Source: a bacterium (GTDB lineage Bacteria; Verrucomicrobiota; Verrucomicrobiia; Limisphaerales; JAJXZI01). From it: DNA of 35,426 nt. How positions within the stretch are numbered: the first letter of the stretch is position 1; every line of letters begins with the position of its first letter. Shown here piece after piece: positions 26,031 to 34,386 of the stretch. The notes beneath the pieces are model-generated. The model saw only the letters and a program-made list of their open reading frames with translations. It was not told the DNA's origin and did not search any database. The stretch is from the NCBI GenBank assembly GCA_021780115.1, contig JAJXZI010000039.1, forward strand, positions 1 through 35,426. Reading direction: 5' to 3'. Position numbers and translations under genes: made by a program.

Positions 26031-27413
26031 ATGCCCAAAGCAACCGACCAAGCCCTATTCGAGAGCATCCGCACTCATGCGTTCCGCAGCCTGCCGTTCG
26101 ACCGGCTGCAGTCCACGAACCTCCACCTTGACACACGCATCTACCGGGCGGGGCAGCCGATCGGTCCCCGACGCCAGAAGATCGTGGCCGACCGGGCCAG
26201 CGTCCTGGTCTTTGCCGACGACGCCCCGCAGGCGAACTTCTCGCACGCGTGCCGCTACCTCCTGTACGACGCCAAGACCGGCGGCTTCCACCGGGAAGTG
26301 CCGGCGCAGTTCCCGCCCTTCGACAAGGCCCGGCCGGAAACCTTGCAAGCGTTTCACGAACCCGTGCAGTTCACGGCCCGCCCGAACCTGTTTCAGGTGC
26401 GCCCCTGGTGGCGATGCCCGGTGTTCGTCCCGGACGGCAGCCGGTATGCCGTTCTCTACGCGGGCATGACCAACAAGCGGCACTTGAACGACATGGAATT
26501 CCTTTACCGGACCTTGATCGACCTCTACGCGTTTGATCCGAACAACATCTACGCGCTCAGCTACGATGGGACGCTCAACACGCAGGACGGCGTCCAGACG
26601 AAGTGGCCGGGCGACAACACGGCTTACCGGATCAAAATCACCGGGCAGGGGACGCAGTCCGCCCTGGTCGCCGCGATCGACGACTTGAAGAAGCGAATCA
26701 AGGCGCCCGATCTGCTCCTGATTCACACGAACAATCACGGCGGGTATGACGGCACGCCGGGCACGGCCAATCTATGCACCTACCCGAGCTGGACCGGCTA
26801 CTACGCGAGCGATTTCGCCAACAAACTGGCCGAGTTGCCCAAGTTCCGGAAGCTGATCGTGATGATGGAGCAGTGCCATGCGGGTGGATTCAACGGCCCC
26901 ATCATCGCCCACAGCCCCGCCGATGAAACGAGCGTGGCCTCCGCCGCGATCGAGACGCAAAGCTCTTACGTGACCGCAGACGGAAACTGGGACCCATTCG
27001 CCCGGGACTGGATTGCGGCGCAGGCCGGTCACAATCCCTTCGGCGGCGCACTCGCGTTCAACGCCGATACCGACGGCGATGGAAAGATCGAAGCCGAGGA
27101 GGCCTACGTTTATGCGAACGCCGTGAAAGACCCGCGCGACACGCCGAACTACAGCGAAAGTTCGGAGGCGGGAGGCGATATCGCCCTTGGGCAGGAGTAT
27201 GTGATCTGGTGGTGGTGGTGTCCCATTCTCCACGAGGTTCTCTGGCCGCAGTACGCCAAGCTGCCCCCGCCCGAATACTATGCCCGGCTGCGCAAAGTGC
27301 AGCCGGAGCTCGCGAGACTCACGGCGGAGCTGGACCAGACCTCCAACAAATTGCGCGAGGAATTCTCCGCCAAGGTCAAGTCGGTGATCGCCTCAACCTT
27401 CGACCAAGGATAG
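26031..27413 (+). CDS. Clan CD (caspase/legumain-like) cysteine protease with novel N-terminal domain and EF-hand-like loop
   Basis: 460 residues; start supported by AAGGAG 8 nt upstream, one of the strongest ribosome sites in the window. No signal peptide or membrane segment: cytoplasmic. Residues about 1-110 form a domain of unknown function with ASVLVFADD, the motif A-N-F-S-H-A-C-R-Y-L-L (68-78) and QFPPF (93-97). The peptidase domain is about 130-345: strand YAVLYAG, then the catalytic His H236 in IHTNNHGG and catalytic Cys C282 in MMEQCHAGGF, the order and spacing of C13/C14-type enzymes. The loop D346-D348-D350-G-K-I-E-A-E-E357 matches a calcium-binding EF-hand. A charged, probably coiled-coil tail covers about 415-455. 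It is tail-to-tail with a gene encoding a free copy of the N-terminal domain. Substrate and trigger are unknown; calcium control is inferred from the loop. Confidence 0.85.
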   Translation: MPKATDQALFESIRTHAFRSLPFDRLQSTNLHLDTRIYRAGQPIGPRRQKIVADRASVLVFADDAPQANFSHACRYLLYDAKTGGFHREVPAQFPPFDKARPETLQAFHEPVQFTARPNLFQVRPWWRCPVFVPDGSRYAVLYAGMTNKRHLNDMEFLYRTLIDLYAFDPNNIYALSYDGTLNTQDGVQTKWPGDNTAYRIKITGQGTQSALVAAIDDLKKRIKAPDLLLIHTNNHGGYDGTPGTANLCTYPSWTGYYASDFANKLAELPKFRKLIVMMEQCHAGGFNGPIIAHSPADETSVASAAIETQSSYVTADGNWDPFARDWIAAQAGHNPFGGALAFNADTDGDGKIEAEEAYVYANAVKDPRDTPNYSESSEAGGDIALGQEYVIWWWWCPILHEVLWPQYAKLPPPEYYARLRKVQPELARLTAELDQTSNKLREEFSAKVKSVIASTFDQG

Positions 27414-27434
27414 GGCGAAGCAAGCCGGTTGGCG

Positions 27435-27466
27435 CCGCCTCCCCGGCGCTGCGGCGGGGGAGGCGG
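27435..27466. terminator. Bidirectional terminator-like hairpin between convergent genes
   Basis: A 10-bp perfect stem (CCGCCTCCCC / GGGGAGGCGG) with a 12-nt loop sits midway between the stops of the caspase-like gene and its domain homologue. There is no T-run on either side, so it may slow polymerase rather than terminate alone. Confidence 0.4.
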
Positions 27467-27509
27467 TGCAATGGGCGTGGGATTCCCAACGGGGCGGGCC
27501 AATCTGCCG

Positions 27510-27860
27510 TCAAATCGCGCGGAGCACCCCGTCCGGGACACCCGGCGCTTTGAACAGCAGCCGCCAGCGGAGAGTCCCGCCCGGTCGGAATGGCGGAAGC
27601 TGAGCCTCGAAGGACCGCGCCTCGCCGGTTTCGCAATGGACCAGCAGGTAGCGGCAGGAGTGGCTCCAGTTCGCGGCGGGGTCGCGGTCCACGAAGACCA
27701 GCCAGGCCTCCCACGGCACCGCAATCTGCACCTTGGGGAAGGCGAGTTGTGTGCCGGCGGCGACGGGCCCGTCCACGGCATAAGCGGCGCCTCCCGCGAC
27801 TTCCGAAGCCGTGAGATGGCCCTTTACCAGCGAAGCCAGTTCTTCGGATGAGCGAGGCAT
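27510..27860 (-). CDS. Stand-alone homologue of the caspase-like protein's N-terminal domain
   Basis: 116 residues with no protease domain. The segment LVFVDRDPAANWSHSCRYLL (54-73) aligns with residues 58-78 of the protease at 26031. Further on, QLPPF aligns with QFPPF at the same spacing, with a shared T-G turn between them. The conserved N-x-S-H-x-C-R-Y-L-L block is therefore the signature of a domain that exists both fused and alone. No signal peptide, so cytoplasmic. The gene is convergent with the protease, 96 bp apart. No Shine-Dalgarno is seen upstream of ATG 27860. It could be an inhibitor, adaptor or substrate-presenting partner of the protease; a simple duplicated remnant is the alternative, but the frame is intact and the block well kept. 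Confidence 0.72.
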   Translation of the reverse strand: MPRSSEELASLVKGHLTASEVAGGAAYAVDGPVAAGTQLAFPKVQIAVPWEAWLVFVDRDPAANWSHSCRYLLVHCETGEARSFEAQLPPFRPGGTLRWRLLFKAPGVPDGVLRAI

Positions 27861-28624
27861 TGGTCGTGTTTGCTGTGAGGATGGCCACGCAGCGGCGATC
27901 CGGGCGAAACATCATGGTTGAACCGCCGGCCCGCAATCCCAAACGGCGAATCCGACAAGGAGCAACTATTGCCTTTGGAGCGGACGCGGGTTCGAAGCGA
28001 ACGGCTCATGGTGTGGGCTTCCCTTCGATCCCAGCGCCAACACTTCACCCGTTAATACCGTCTTCATCCCCCCTCCCTGCAACCCAAGCCGGAGCGATGC
28101 CATTGAACATGGGGGAGCGCGACCGGCCCGGTCGCCTCGTCGGCGTCTCGCCCACGAGAGGGTAGCGCGTCGGCAGCGTCCGATTTGGTTTGCGTCGGTC
28201 GGGGGGCCGTGCCTTCGTCCGGAGGCCGAAAACGGCGGATGCGACGCCCGCGCTCCTCCCGCGGCAACGGAATGATCCGGCTCAAAAGCGAAGGCTGGAG
28301 GTCCGAAACGTCCGCCGGCCCGCAGTGAATATTCGGTGAGCCGGTGTGAGCAAGATTCTGCGAAGTTGGTTGCCGAATTGGGGAGATGACTTTTCCAACC
28401 TGCATGACTGATTCTGTTGGCGACACCGGCACCGTTTCCCCTTTCCCGCCGGGAGAGAGAGAAGCCATCGCCGCCCAAACCGTGAGCGACACCGCGGTTT
28501 CCCTCATCTGCACCATCGGCGAACCCACCCCGCCCAACGAAACCGCCGCCGTCCGGCCCGAAGCGGCGTTTGGCGCGACTTGTCCGGTCCCGAGGCCGCC
28601 GCGAGCCAACCCCAAGGAACACGC
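27861..28624. other. Long intergenic region, no supported gene
   Basis: About 760 bp. Open frames exist on both strands but are Arg/Gly/Pro-rich with no family resemblance. The stretch at about 28380-28620 reads as a mosaic of short GC-rich intergenic-type sequence; an 8-bp inverted pair GCCGGTGT/ACACCGGC occurs at 28340 and 28423. Nothing assignable. Confidence 0.5.
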
Positions 28625-29584
28625 TCAGTTTTCGGTGACGGGCGTCCAGGTCTTGTCCGGGTCGTAGGCGGTCATCCGGGAGGCCACCGCAGAAGTCTTC
28701 GGCCCCAGATTTTTCTGATAGACCTTGCCTTGCTGGTTGACGAGGAAGGTCATCACTCCGGTGTTGCCCCAGGCCGCCGGCCAGGCCACCAGCGCGAAGC
28801 CCGCGATCATGTGCCCGTTGATGATGTATTTATATCTGCCGCCGGCCGCGTGGTTGCCCTGGCGGGTCAGGATTTCGAAGTAATAACCATGGTAAGGCGA
28901 CTGTTCGTCCGCCAGGATTCGGGTCTTTTGCCGATAGCCTTCGCCCCGGGCCAGCGCGACCAGCGGGCCTAACGGGCTGAGTTCATCGCCGGGGCGCAGG
29001 GACCAGTAAAGGCCGTCGTGCGTGCCGGGAGTGCTCCGCAGATGCTGGGCGTATTCGAGCACTTCGTCCCCGTTGCGATCCGCGCTGGCATAGTCGCGCT
29101 GGGCCTGCACGTAGGCGCGGCAGACCTGGATGGCACCCAGTTCATTGGCGCCAATGCGCCGGTTGAGGACCTCCTCCTTGCCCGCCGCGGTATCGAAAAA
29201 CCATTGCCCCTCCTGTTTCACCAGCGGAATGGGAAAGGGCCAGCCGTCGGCGCCCAGGTGCAGTTCCTGCCGGGAGTCGGATTCCGTCACCAGGTTGACC
29301 TTCTCCTGGAGGCGGCGCACGAACAGCTCCCGCTCCGCCGCGGCCTCCACGACATCCGCCGAAACCAGGTTCTGGGCGCCCGGACCGAAGATCGCGCGCA
29401 GGGCATTGGTATCCTTGGCTTCAACCGCCGCTTGGAGCGTGTCCACCGCGGCCTGGGGGGATCTGAATCGCTCCTCCCCCGCCGCCCGCAAGCGCCCGGG
29501 CGGCACCAGCAGGAGCAGCAGGAAAAGGAGTCCAGGCACTCGCTCGGGGGAGCGGCAAACGGAAAACGAAGGGCGGAGTTTCAT
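28625..29584 (-). CDS. DUF2950 family protein
   Basis: 319 residues with a signal peptide (hydrophobic core LLFLLLLLVPP, cleavage near RAAG-E, about 36). The mature protein has the DUF2950 pattern: RSPQAAVDTLQAAVEAKDT, a W-F-F-D-T-A-A-G-K-E-E block, LNRRIGANEL followed by the C-x-A-Y-V-x-A-Q-R-D-Y-A block, and near the end GYYFEILTRQG, NTGVMTFLVN and the closing DPDKTWTPV. The function of DUF2950 is not known; it is a periplasmic or exported protein commonly encoded beside DUF3300, as here. It starts 41 bp after the DUF3300 stop, so the two form an operon. Confidence 0.92.
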   Translation of the reverse strand: MKLRPSFSVCRSPERVPGLLFLLLLLVPPGRLRAAGEERFRSPQAAVDTLQAAVEAKDTNALRAIFGPGAQNLVSADVVEAAAERELFVRRLQEKVNLVTESDSRQELHLGADGWPFPIPLVKQEGQWFFDTAAGKEEVLNRRIGANELGAIQVCRAYVQAQRDYASADRNGDEVLEYAQHLRSTPGTHDGLYWSLRPGDELSPLGPLVALARGEGYRQKTRILADEQSPYHGYYFEILTRQGNHAAGGRYKYIINGHMIAGFALVAWPAAWGNTGVMTFLVNQQGKVYQKNLGPKTSAVASRMTAYDPDKTWTPVTEN

Positions 29585-29625
29585 GGGGCAGGGTTCGGTG
29601 GCGAAGTCATCGTGGGACCGACGGA

Positions 29626-30723
29626 TCAGCGTCTTCCGGCGGCGGGCGGGCGACCGGGAGCCTCCGAACGGGCGGGAGGCGACTCAGGTTGGGGAGCAAC
29701 CTCCTGCCGGCTTTGCTGGCCGCGGGTGCTGAACTGCCGCGTCTCGTGGGAACTCTGGACGCCAATCAGCGCGCCGTTCGCCGGCCGCCAGCGGGGTGCG
29801 GGCGCCGCCGGCGCGACCATCCCCGGTTGCGGTTGGCGGCCAATCGACGCCGGAGTTCCGCCTCGCTCCCCCGACCGGGGTTGGCCCCCGATTACCGTGA
29901 CCGTGCTCGGGCCCTGGCGGGAATCCCAGCCGCGGTCCAGGCCCCGATTGGCCAGGCCCGCGCCGTTGCGGGGCTGCCAGACGGCGGCGCGGTTCATCTC
30001 CATCCGCGGAGGTCCGCCGGGGCGGCGAAACCACCAATCGGCCGGGCGCGGCTGGTCATGGCGCCAGACGATGAGGTGGTGATTGTGCCAATCAAAATCG
30101 TGGTTGAGCCAGGCGCCCACCGCCAGGCCCAACCCGAAGGAGATGAACGGAACACCATAGGGTTGCTGGAAATAGACCAGGGCCGGTTGATACACCGGCA
30201 CGTACATCACCTGCGGATCGGCGGGGAGGATTTCGATGGTTCCGTCGCCGGCAACGACGTTCTCCTGCGGGGTGGATTGCAAATTGCCCAGGGCCTGGGC
30301 CTGGCCCCGGAGCCGTTGAACGGAATCCATCACGTCCTGCTGCTGATACAGGAACGCCTGTCCCAGGGCCGTGGTCCAGGCCAGGTTATCGTCCAGCCAT
30401 TTGAGGACGGCCGGGTAGCGGGCCAACGCCTGGACGCTGGGATCCCAAGGTTGCTGGTCAATCAGGTTCGGGTCGCCGCCGCCGTTCACGTAGCGATCCG
30501 CCAGGACGATTTCCGCAGGCAAGGTCGCGGCCGGGAGGATTTGCGCGATCAACGGGTCGGGGTAGAGCGCAATGGGTCCCAGCATCTGGTCCAGTTCGGC
30601 GCTGGAGCGCAGGGGCACTTCCGGCGCCGGAGGCGGAGCGGACATTTGGGCCCGCCCGCTCATCCCGATGCTGAGGACGACCAGTAAAGCGGCCGTGAAA
30701 ATGGGTTTTGGTCTCATGGGCAT
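29626..30723 (-). CDS. DUF3300 family protein
   Basis: 365 residues from ATG 30723 (a second ATG two codons later at 30717 is equally possible). The longer upstream frame is rejected because it would place the signal peptide internally. Signal peptide to about 25 (SGRAQ). The DUF3300 core is clear: ELDQMLGPIALYPDPLIAQ, PAATLPAEIVLADR, WDPSVQALARYPAVLKWL, then DPQVMYVPVYQPALVY. Residues after about 200 are Trp/Arg/Pro/Gln-rich low complexity, common in this family. Role unknown; exported. First gene of the DUF3300-DUF2950 unit. Confidence 0.92.
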   Translation of the reverse strand: MPMRPKPIFTAALLVVLSIGMSGRAQMSAPPPAPEVPLRSSAELDQMLGPIALYPDPLIAQILPAATLPAEIVLADRYVNGGGDPNLIDQQPWDPSVQALARYPAVLKWLDDNLAWTTALGQAFLYQQQDVMDSVQRLRGQAQALGNLQSTPQENVVAGDGTIEILPADPQVMYVPVYQPALVYFQQPYGVPFISFGLGLAVGAWLNHDFDWHNHHLIVWRHDQPRPADWWFRRPGGPPRMEMNRAAVWQPRNGAGLANRGLDRGWDSRQGPSTVTVIGGQPRSGERGGTPASIGRQPQPGMVAPAAPAPRWRPANGALIGVQSSHETRQFSTRGQQSRQEVAPQPESPPARSEAPGRPPAAGRR

Positions 30724-31106
30724 GGCCCAGTTATTCTGGTCCGCTTCTGCCCGATGGGAAGCGAATTTATTCTTCCCGCTCGCCCGGGTTCCTGACGCCA
30801 GTGCCCACGACTCAGCCGTTCGACACATTCCGTCTTCCCGGCGGCCAGACCGACCCGCATCACCACGCACGCCCTCCCCGGAACCGACTGAACACACGGG
30901 GTGCCATTCGTTTTGATGAGCCTTCCCCGGCTGGGGATTCAGTGCGGGAGGCCTACCCGTTGCCAAGCATCTGGGTGCGTCGTGGGCAACCAGTGCTTCG
31001 TCACTGCTTTCAACAACTTCGCCGCGCTCGGCCATGCCTCCATCAACCCGAACCTCGGCAACACCGCCGTCGAGGGAATGGGTGGCACGCCGCCACAGTT
31101 GGCTAC

Positions 31107-31300
31107 GCTGGTCCGTCAAAGTGAAGTCCGGAATTTCTTCGTAGGCGATCGTGACGGTCCGGCCGCGGGCTCGAGCGAGCGGATTTGGCCGGTGACGTCC
31201 ACCGCGCGCACATGGGGGCCGACGACTGCTGGCCGCCCCCGGACGCAAACGCCAGCAGCGCGACGCTGATGAAAATCCCGGCAATTCTGTTCTCATACTC
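31107..31300 (-). pseudogene. Relic of a signal-peptide/CusF-like copper-binding/SCO-type protein
   Basis: Three overlapping minus-strand frames must be joined to read it. First NRIAGIFISVALLAFASG, a secretion signal (about 31300-31220). Then HVRAVDVTGQIRSLEPAAG (about 31219-31160). Then GRTVTIAYEEIPDFTLTDQ (31167-31110). The pattern V-x-G-x-[IV]-x-S-L-x-P-A-A-x-T-V-x-I-x-x-E-x-I-P is the CusF-like segment that precedes the SCO1/SenC fold in many exported copper chaperones. It runs straight into PDFTLTDQ, the usual start of the SCO fold, so the intervening ~60 residues and the rest of the SCO domain are gone. Two frameshifts plus deletion: non-functional. Confidence 0.55.
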
Positions 31301-31557
31301 ACAACATCCGCGTCGGAGCACGCACGTCCGGCGGGCGGGTTCGCCGGGCCGTCGTTCATGTTTCACGCCGACATCTTGGGGAAGCTGCGACCGGCGAGTT
31401 TGACCACCATCAAGTCTGTCGGTGTTTTGTCTCCGCCGACCGGGCCGCGCGCGGATCCACGCTGGTTGCCTCCCACTGCGTTCCCGGCGGACCTTTTTTG
31501 GGGTGCCGCCGCGGCCATCGCCCCGCGGCGGACTTGAGTTTTGGGGGTTACATTTGC

Positions 31558-31586
31558 TTGACTTGGCTGGGCGCCGGCGCCTTAAT
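31558..31586 (+). promoter_or_regulatory. Possible promoter for the broken prepilin gene
   Basis: TTGACT, 17-bp spacer, CTTAAT; 20 bp before the GTG start at 31607. The -35 is good and the -10 matches 4 of 6. Confidence 0.35.
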
Positions 31587-31606
31587 CAGCCCAGCCTTGG
31601 GAAAAA

Positions 31607-32496
31607 GTGAAAACGCATTCGCCCAGTGCCAGATCCCCCGCGACCCGAGGAGACCCCGCGCCGTGCCGCCGCGCCGCCTTCACGTTGATCGAACTGCTGG
31701 TGGTGATCGCGATCATCGCGCTGCTGGCGACGCTGCTCCTGCCGGCGCTGGCTCACAAGCCAAGGCCCGCGCCCGGCTCGCCGGGTGCCTCAACAACCAG
31801 CGCCAACTGGCGCTGGCGTGGATGACGTACACCGAGGACAACGGCGACCGCCTGGCCCTCAACGGCATCCCCACCCGCAGCTCGCGCTATCCGCTGCCCG
31901 CCTCCTCCAAGCTGTGGGTGGCCGGGATTTTCTCCGACCGTGGCGACAGCACCAACGTCAACCTGCTGCTGGATCCGGGCTGGGCGCTGTTCGCGCCCTA
32001 CCTGAAGACCGCCCAGATTTATCATTGTCCCGCGGACACGGAACCGGTGGACCAGGCGGGCATTCCCGGCGGGCAAAGCGTGAACGTGCGGAGTTACTCG
32101 ATGAATTGCAAAATGGGCGCGTCGTGGATGAACATCGACGGGCGGCTCTATCTCGGCTGGGGCGGCTACCTGAGCTTCCAGCGGGCCGCCCAAGTGGCGA
32201 CGGTCGGACCGGCGGACTTGTTCGTCTTCGTGGACGTGTACGCCCGAAGCATCTGTTTTCCATTTTTCGGCGTCTATCTGGCGGAGGACGCCTTCTTCAA
32301 CTTCCCCGCGTCCTACCACGGCCAGGGCGGGGTGTTGGGCTATGCCGACGGCCACGTCGCCCGTCACCGCTGGACGGACCCGCGCACGATTTTCCCGCAG
32401 TCGCCCAATTTCCACGCGCACCACGATCCCTCGCCCAACAACCCGGACCTCGCCTGGCTGCGCCAGCGCACCAGCCGGCCCGGTGACGGTTGGTGA
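31607..32496 (+). pseudogene. Prepilin-like protein (type II secretion/DUF1559-like) with a 2-nt frameshift
   Basis: Starts GTG 31607 with GGGA just upstream. The first frame gives a leader and [20 protein letters not shown] then LLPALAH before running off. The homologous continuation, QAKARARLAGCLNNQRQLAL, is in another frame from 31756. The junction reads GCTCACAAGCC; removing one CA of the CACA at 31754-31757 restores a single frame of 295 residues ending GYADGHVARHRW and a Pro/Ser tail, the H-x9-DG-like end of this family. Everything else is intact, so the lesion is recent. A dinucleotide slip, an assembly error or an on/off phase switch are all possible; translation as it stands gives a 72-residue stub. 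Confidence 0.85.
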
Positions 32497-32562
32497 GGTT
32501 TCCCCGAAATGCGGGATAGAGGTGAGCGCCGAGGGCTTGCGCGGCAGCTTGAGCACCCGCGC

Positions 32563-33753
32563 TTACTGTTGTTTCACAAACAGCGCCAGCGAGGCGGTGT
32601 AGCCGTGGAGGAAATTGCGCTGGCCGACCGGCCCGATCTCACCGTTGCAGAAGAACCCGCTCAGACCGAACGGACCGAGTTGTCGCTGCACCAGACGGGC
32701 ATCGTGGTTCGAAACCCCGAAGAGGCCCTTGCCCCGGCCGTTGCAGCAGCAGAGGCAGCCGCCGTAAACGGTGGCGTTCCCCAGCTCGCGGTGGGCGCGC
32801 AACAACAGTTCGTTCATGTCCTCGGTGGCGGCGGCGGCGTCGCGGCGCTGGAACTGGATGGTTTGGCCGGTGTGCGGCAGGGCGCCGACGGCCACGACGC
32901 CCGACTGGGGGTCGGCGGCGAGCAGGTTGCGGATCAAAAAATCGCCGCGATGGAAGTCGTCGAGGTATTCGTTGATCACCAGGCCGATGAACAAGTTGCC
33001 CTGCGCCTTGCGCTTCTCCTCGGTCGGGAGTTTCTCAAACGTTTCCGCCAGTACGTCGTAGGCGCGGCGGTTGCCGATGCTGTGGATGTAATTCCGCTCC
33101 ACGCCGGTGAGGGTCCAGGTTTCGCCAATGGGAGTGCAGCCCTGGGAGATGACGCCCAGCAGCTTGACGCCACCGCCAAAGGAGATGGCCACGCCGCCCT
33201 CCTCGTACACCTCGCCGTTGAGATAGACCTGGGTGGTTTGCTCCGAGAACTCGCCGCTGGCAAGGCCGCCGACCACGGGCGCGGGAGCGTATGCCTCGTT
33301 CCAGCCCTGGATCCAGGCCTCGCAATCGAGATGGAACGGATCGACGAACGCCAGCCAGCCGTGGGTGTGGCCGGGGCCGATTCCGGTGTGCTGGTGCCAG
33401 TAGTCCGGGCCGCTGGCCTCGCCCACCTGCTGCTGGTTGAAGTGAACCGCCGTCAACTCCGCCTCCGGCAGCGCGTAGAGACCCAGCGCGATGCCCGGCG
33501 TCTGCTCCACTTCCTGGTCGCCGGCGACCAGGCTGGCGCCGGAGCATCCGGCCAGCAGCGGGATCCGCGCGTGGACCCGCAGGATCTCCAGGATTTGCCC
33601 GGCCTGTGGGAAGAAACGGGGCGCCAGGAAAACCAGTCCCAGCGACACCCGCGGGGCGGCGAGCGTGGCGCGCAAACCCTCCGCCCACTTCTGCAGGCCG
33701 GGTTCGTCGAAGCCGCCGGACCAGTGCGCGGCCACTGAGAATTCATCGCTCAC
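32563..33753 (-). CDS. FIST domain signal-sensing protein
   Basis: 396 residues from a GTG start, no signal peptide, so cytoplasmic. The N-terminal FIST_N domain (about 25-225) has LGLVFLAPRFF, LLAGCSGASLVAG and the GGLASGEF segment. FIST_C (about 225-385) has LFIGLVINEYLDDFHRGDFLIRN, ADPQSGVVAVGALPHTGQTIQFQRRD, and the Cys-rich G-G-C-L-C-C-C-N-G-R-G-K-G-L-F-G block, the family signature CxGRGxxLFG with extra cysteines. FIST proteins are small-molecule sensors, often beside or fused to kinases or cyclases; here it stands alone. Convergent with the broken prepilin and 200 bp from its upstream neighbour, so no partner can be named. Confidence 0.93.
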   Translation of the reverse strand: MSDEFSVAAHWSGGFDEPGLQKWAEGLRATLAAPRVSLGLVFLAPRFFPQAGQILEILRVHARIPLLAGCSGASLVAGDQEVEQTPGIALGLYALPEAELTAVHFNQQQVGEASGPDYWHQHTGIGPGHTHGWLAFVDPFHLDCEAWIQGWNEAYAPAPVVGGLASGEFSEQTTQVYLNGEVYEEGGVAISFGGGVKLLGVISQGCTPIGETWTLTGVERNYIHSIGNRRAYDVLAETFEKLPTEEKRKAQGNLFIGLVINEYLDDFHRGDFLIRNLLAADPQSGVVAVGALPHTGQTIQFQRRDAAAATEDMNELLLRAHRELGNATVYGGCLCCCNGRGKGLFGVSNHDARLVQRQLGPFGLSGFFCNGEIGPVGQRNFLHGYTASLALFVKQQ

Positions 33754-33957
33754 CGCGGCAACTTACCGGAGGCGGCTGCGAATGCAACCCACGCGGACTG
33801 GCCTTCGGCTGCGCTCTGGGCCGGCCGCGCCGACAGGCGTCCGTCGGCCCGGCGAGCGGGGCGAATCCGGCTCCGCCATGCGGTGTTGGGACCGGACGCC
33901 ACACTTCAGAATGGTTCGGTGATTGGCGTTACCGCGGACTCGTGCGCCTCGGCGCGG

Positions 33958-34356
33958 TCAGTCTGTCCCGGCAAAGATTTCTCTTCCCACGGCCTCGGCC
34001 GACTGGCTCGTCTCCGCCGCGGTGGTCTGCGTTTCGCCTTCGCCCGCCGCGCGCGGCCAGATGTGGAAGCCGCCGCGGTCGGCGACACTGATTTCCCACG
34101 TGCCCCAGATGCCTTTGCCCTCGCGAAACCCGCGGTAGAAAACACAGTGCGCGCCGAGGTAGGTCTTGGTCCACCAACATTCGAGCGTGCCGGCGTCGTA
34201 GCGTCCCTCCACCGCGAACCGGCCCACGTCATCGAGGCCGTCGCCCTGGAGTCGGCCGCCGGCGAAGGTCAGCGTCAATTCCATCCGATGTTTGTCCTTG
34301 GGCGCGTAGTTGTAGAAGCCGACCCACGGCCCGGAGGGAAACAGGTTTTCGCTCAC
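33958..34356 (-). CDS. Conserved small protein of unknown function
   Basis: 132 residues from GTG 34356, 30 bp after the methyltransferase stop: the pair is likely cotranscribed. No signal peptide or membrane segment. The sequence has a repeated-strand pattern (GPWVGFYNY, MELTLTFAGGRLQGDG, GRFAVEGRYDAG, ECWWTKTYLGAHCVFYRGF, GKGIWGTWEI, GGFHIWP), consistent with a small beta-barrel. The last ~30 residues are Ala/Glu/Thr-rich and probably disordered. Similar proteins of this pattern occur in Planctomycetes and Verrucomicrobia. The function is unknown; no catalytic motif is evident. Confidence 0.78.
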   Translation of the reverse strand: MSENLFPSGPWVGFYNYAPKDKHRMELTLTFAGGRLQGDGLDDVGRFAVEGRYDAGTLECWWTKTYLGAHCVFYRGFREGKGIWGTWEISVADRGGFHIWPRAAGEGETQTTAAETSQSAEAVGREIFAGTD

Positions 34357-34386
34357 GCCGAAACGTGGCTTCGGGCGGGAGGCGTG

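Larger units (their letters stand above)
30724..31606. other. Decayed intergenic region
   Basis: About 880 bp. It holds a relic of a copper-binding/SCO-type gene (31107-31300, minus), a 9-bp perfect hairpin, CCGCCGCGG/CCGCGGCGG at 31506-31531, and a candidate promoter for the broken prepilin. The 30780-31100 part is unassigned; a plus-strand open frame at 30901-31269 runs through the relic in antisense and is not accepted as a gene. Confidence 0.5.

Noticed and set aside
27966-28622. Minus-strand open frame of 218 codons
   Set aside because: Arg/Gly-rich, no family match or ribosome site; overlaps an intergenic mosaic.
30901-31269. Plus-strand open frame of 122 codons
   Set aside because: Overlaps the copper-protein relic in antisense; no homology recognised and no start signals.
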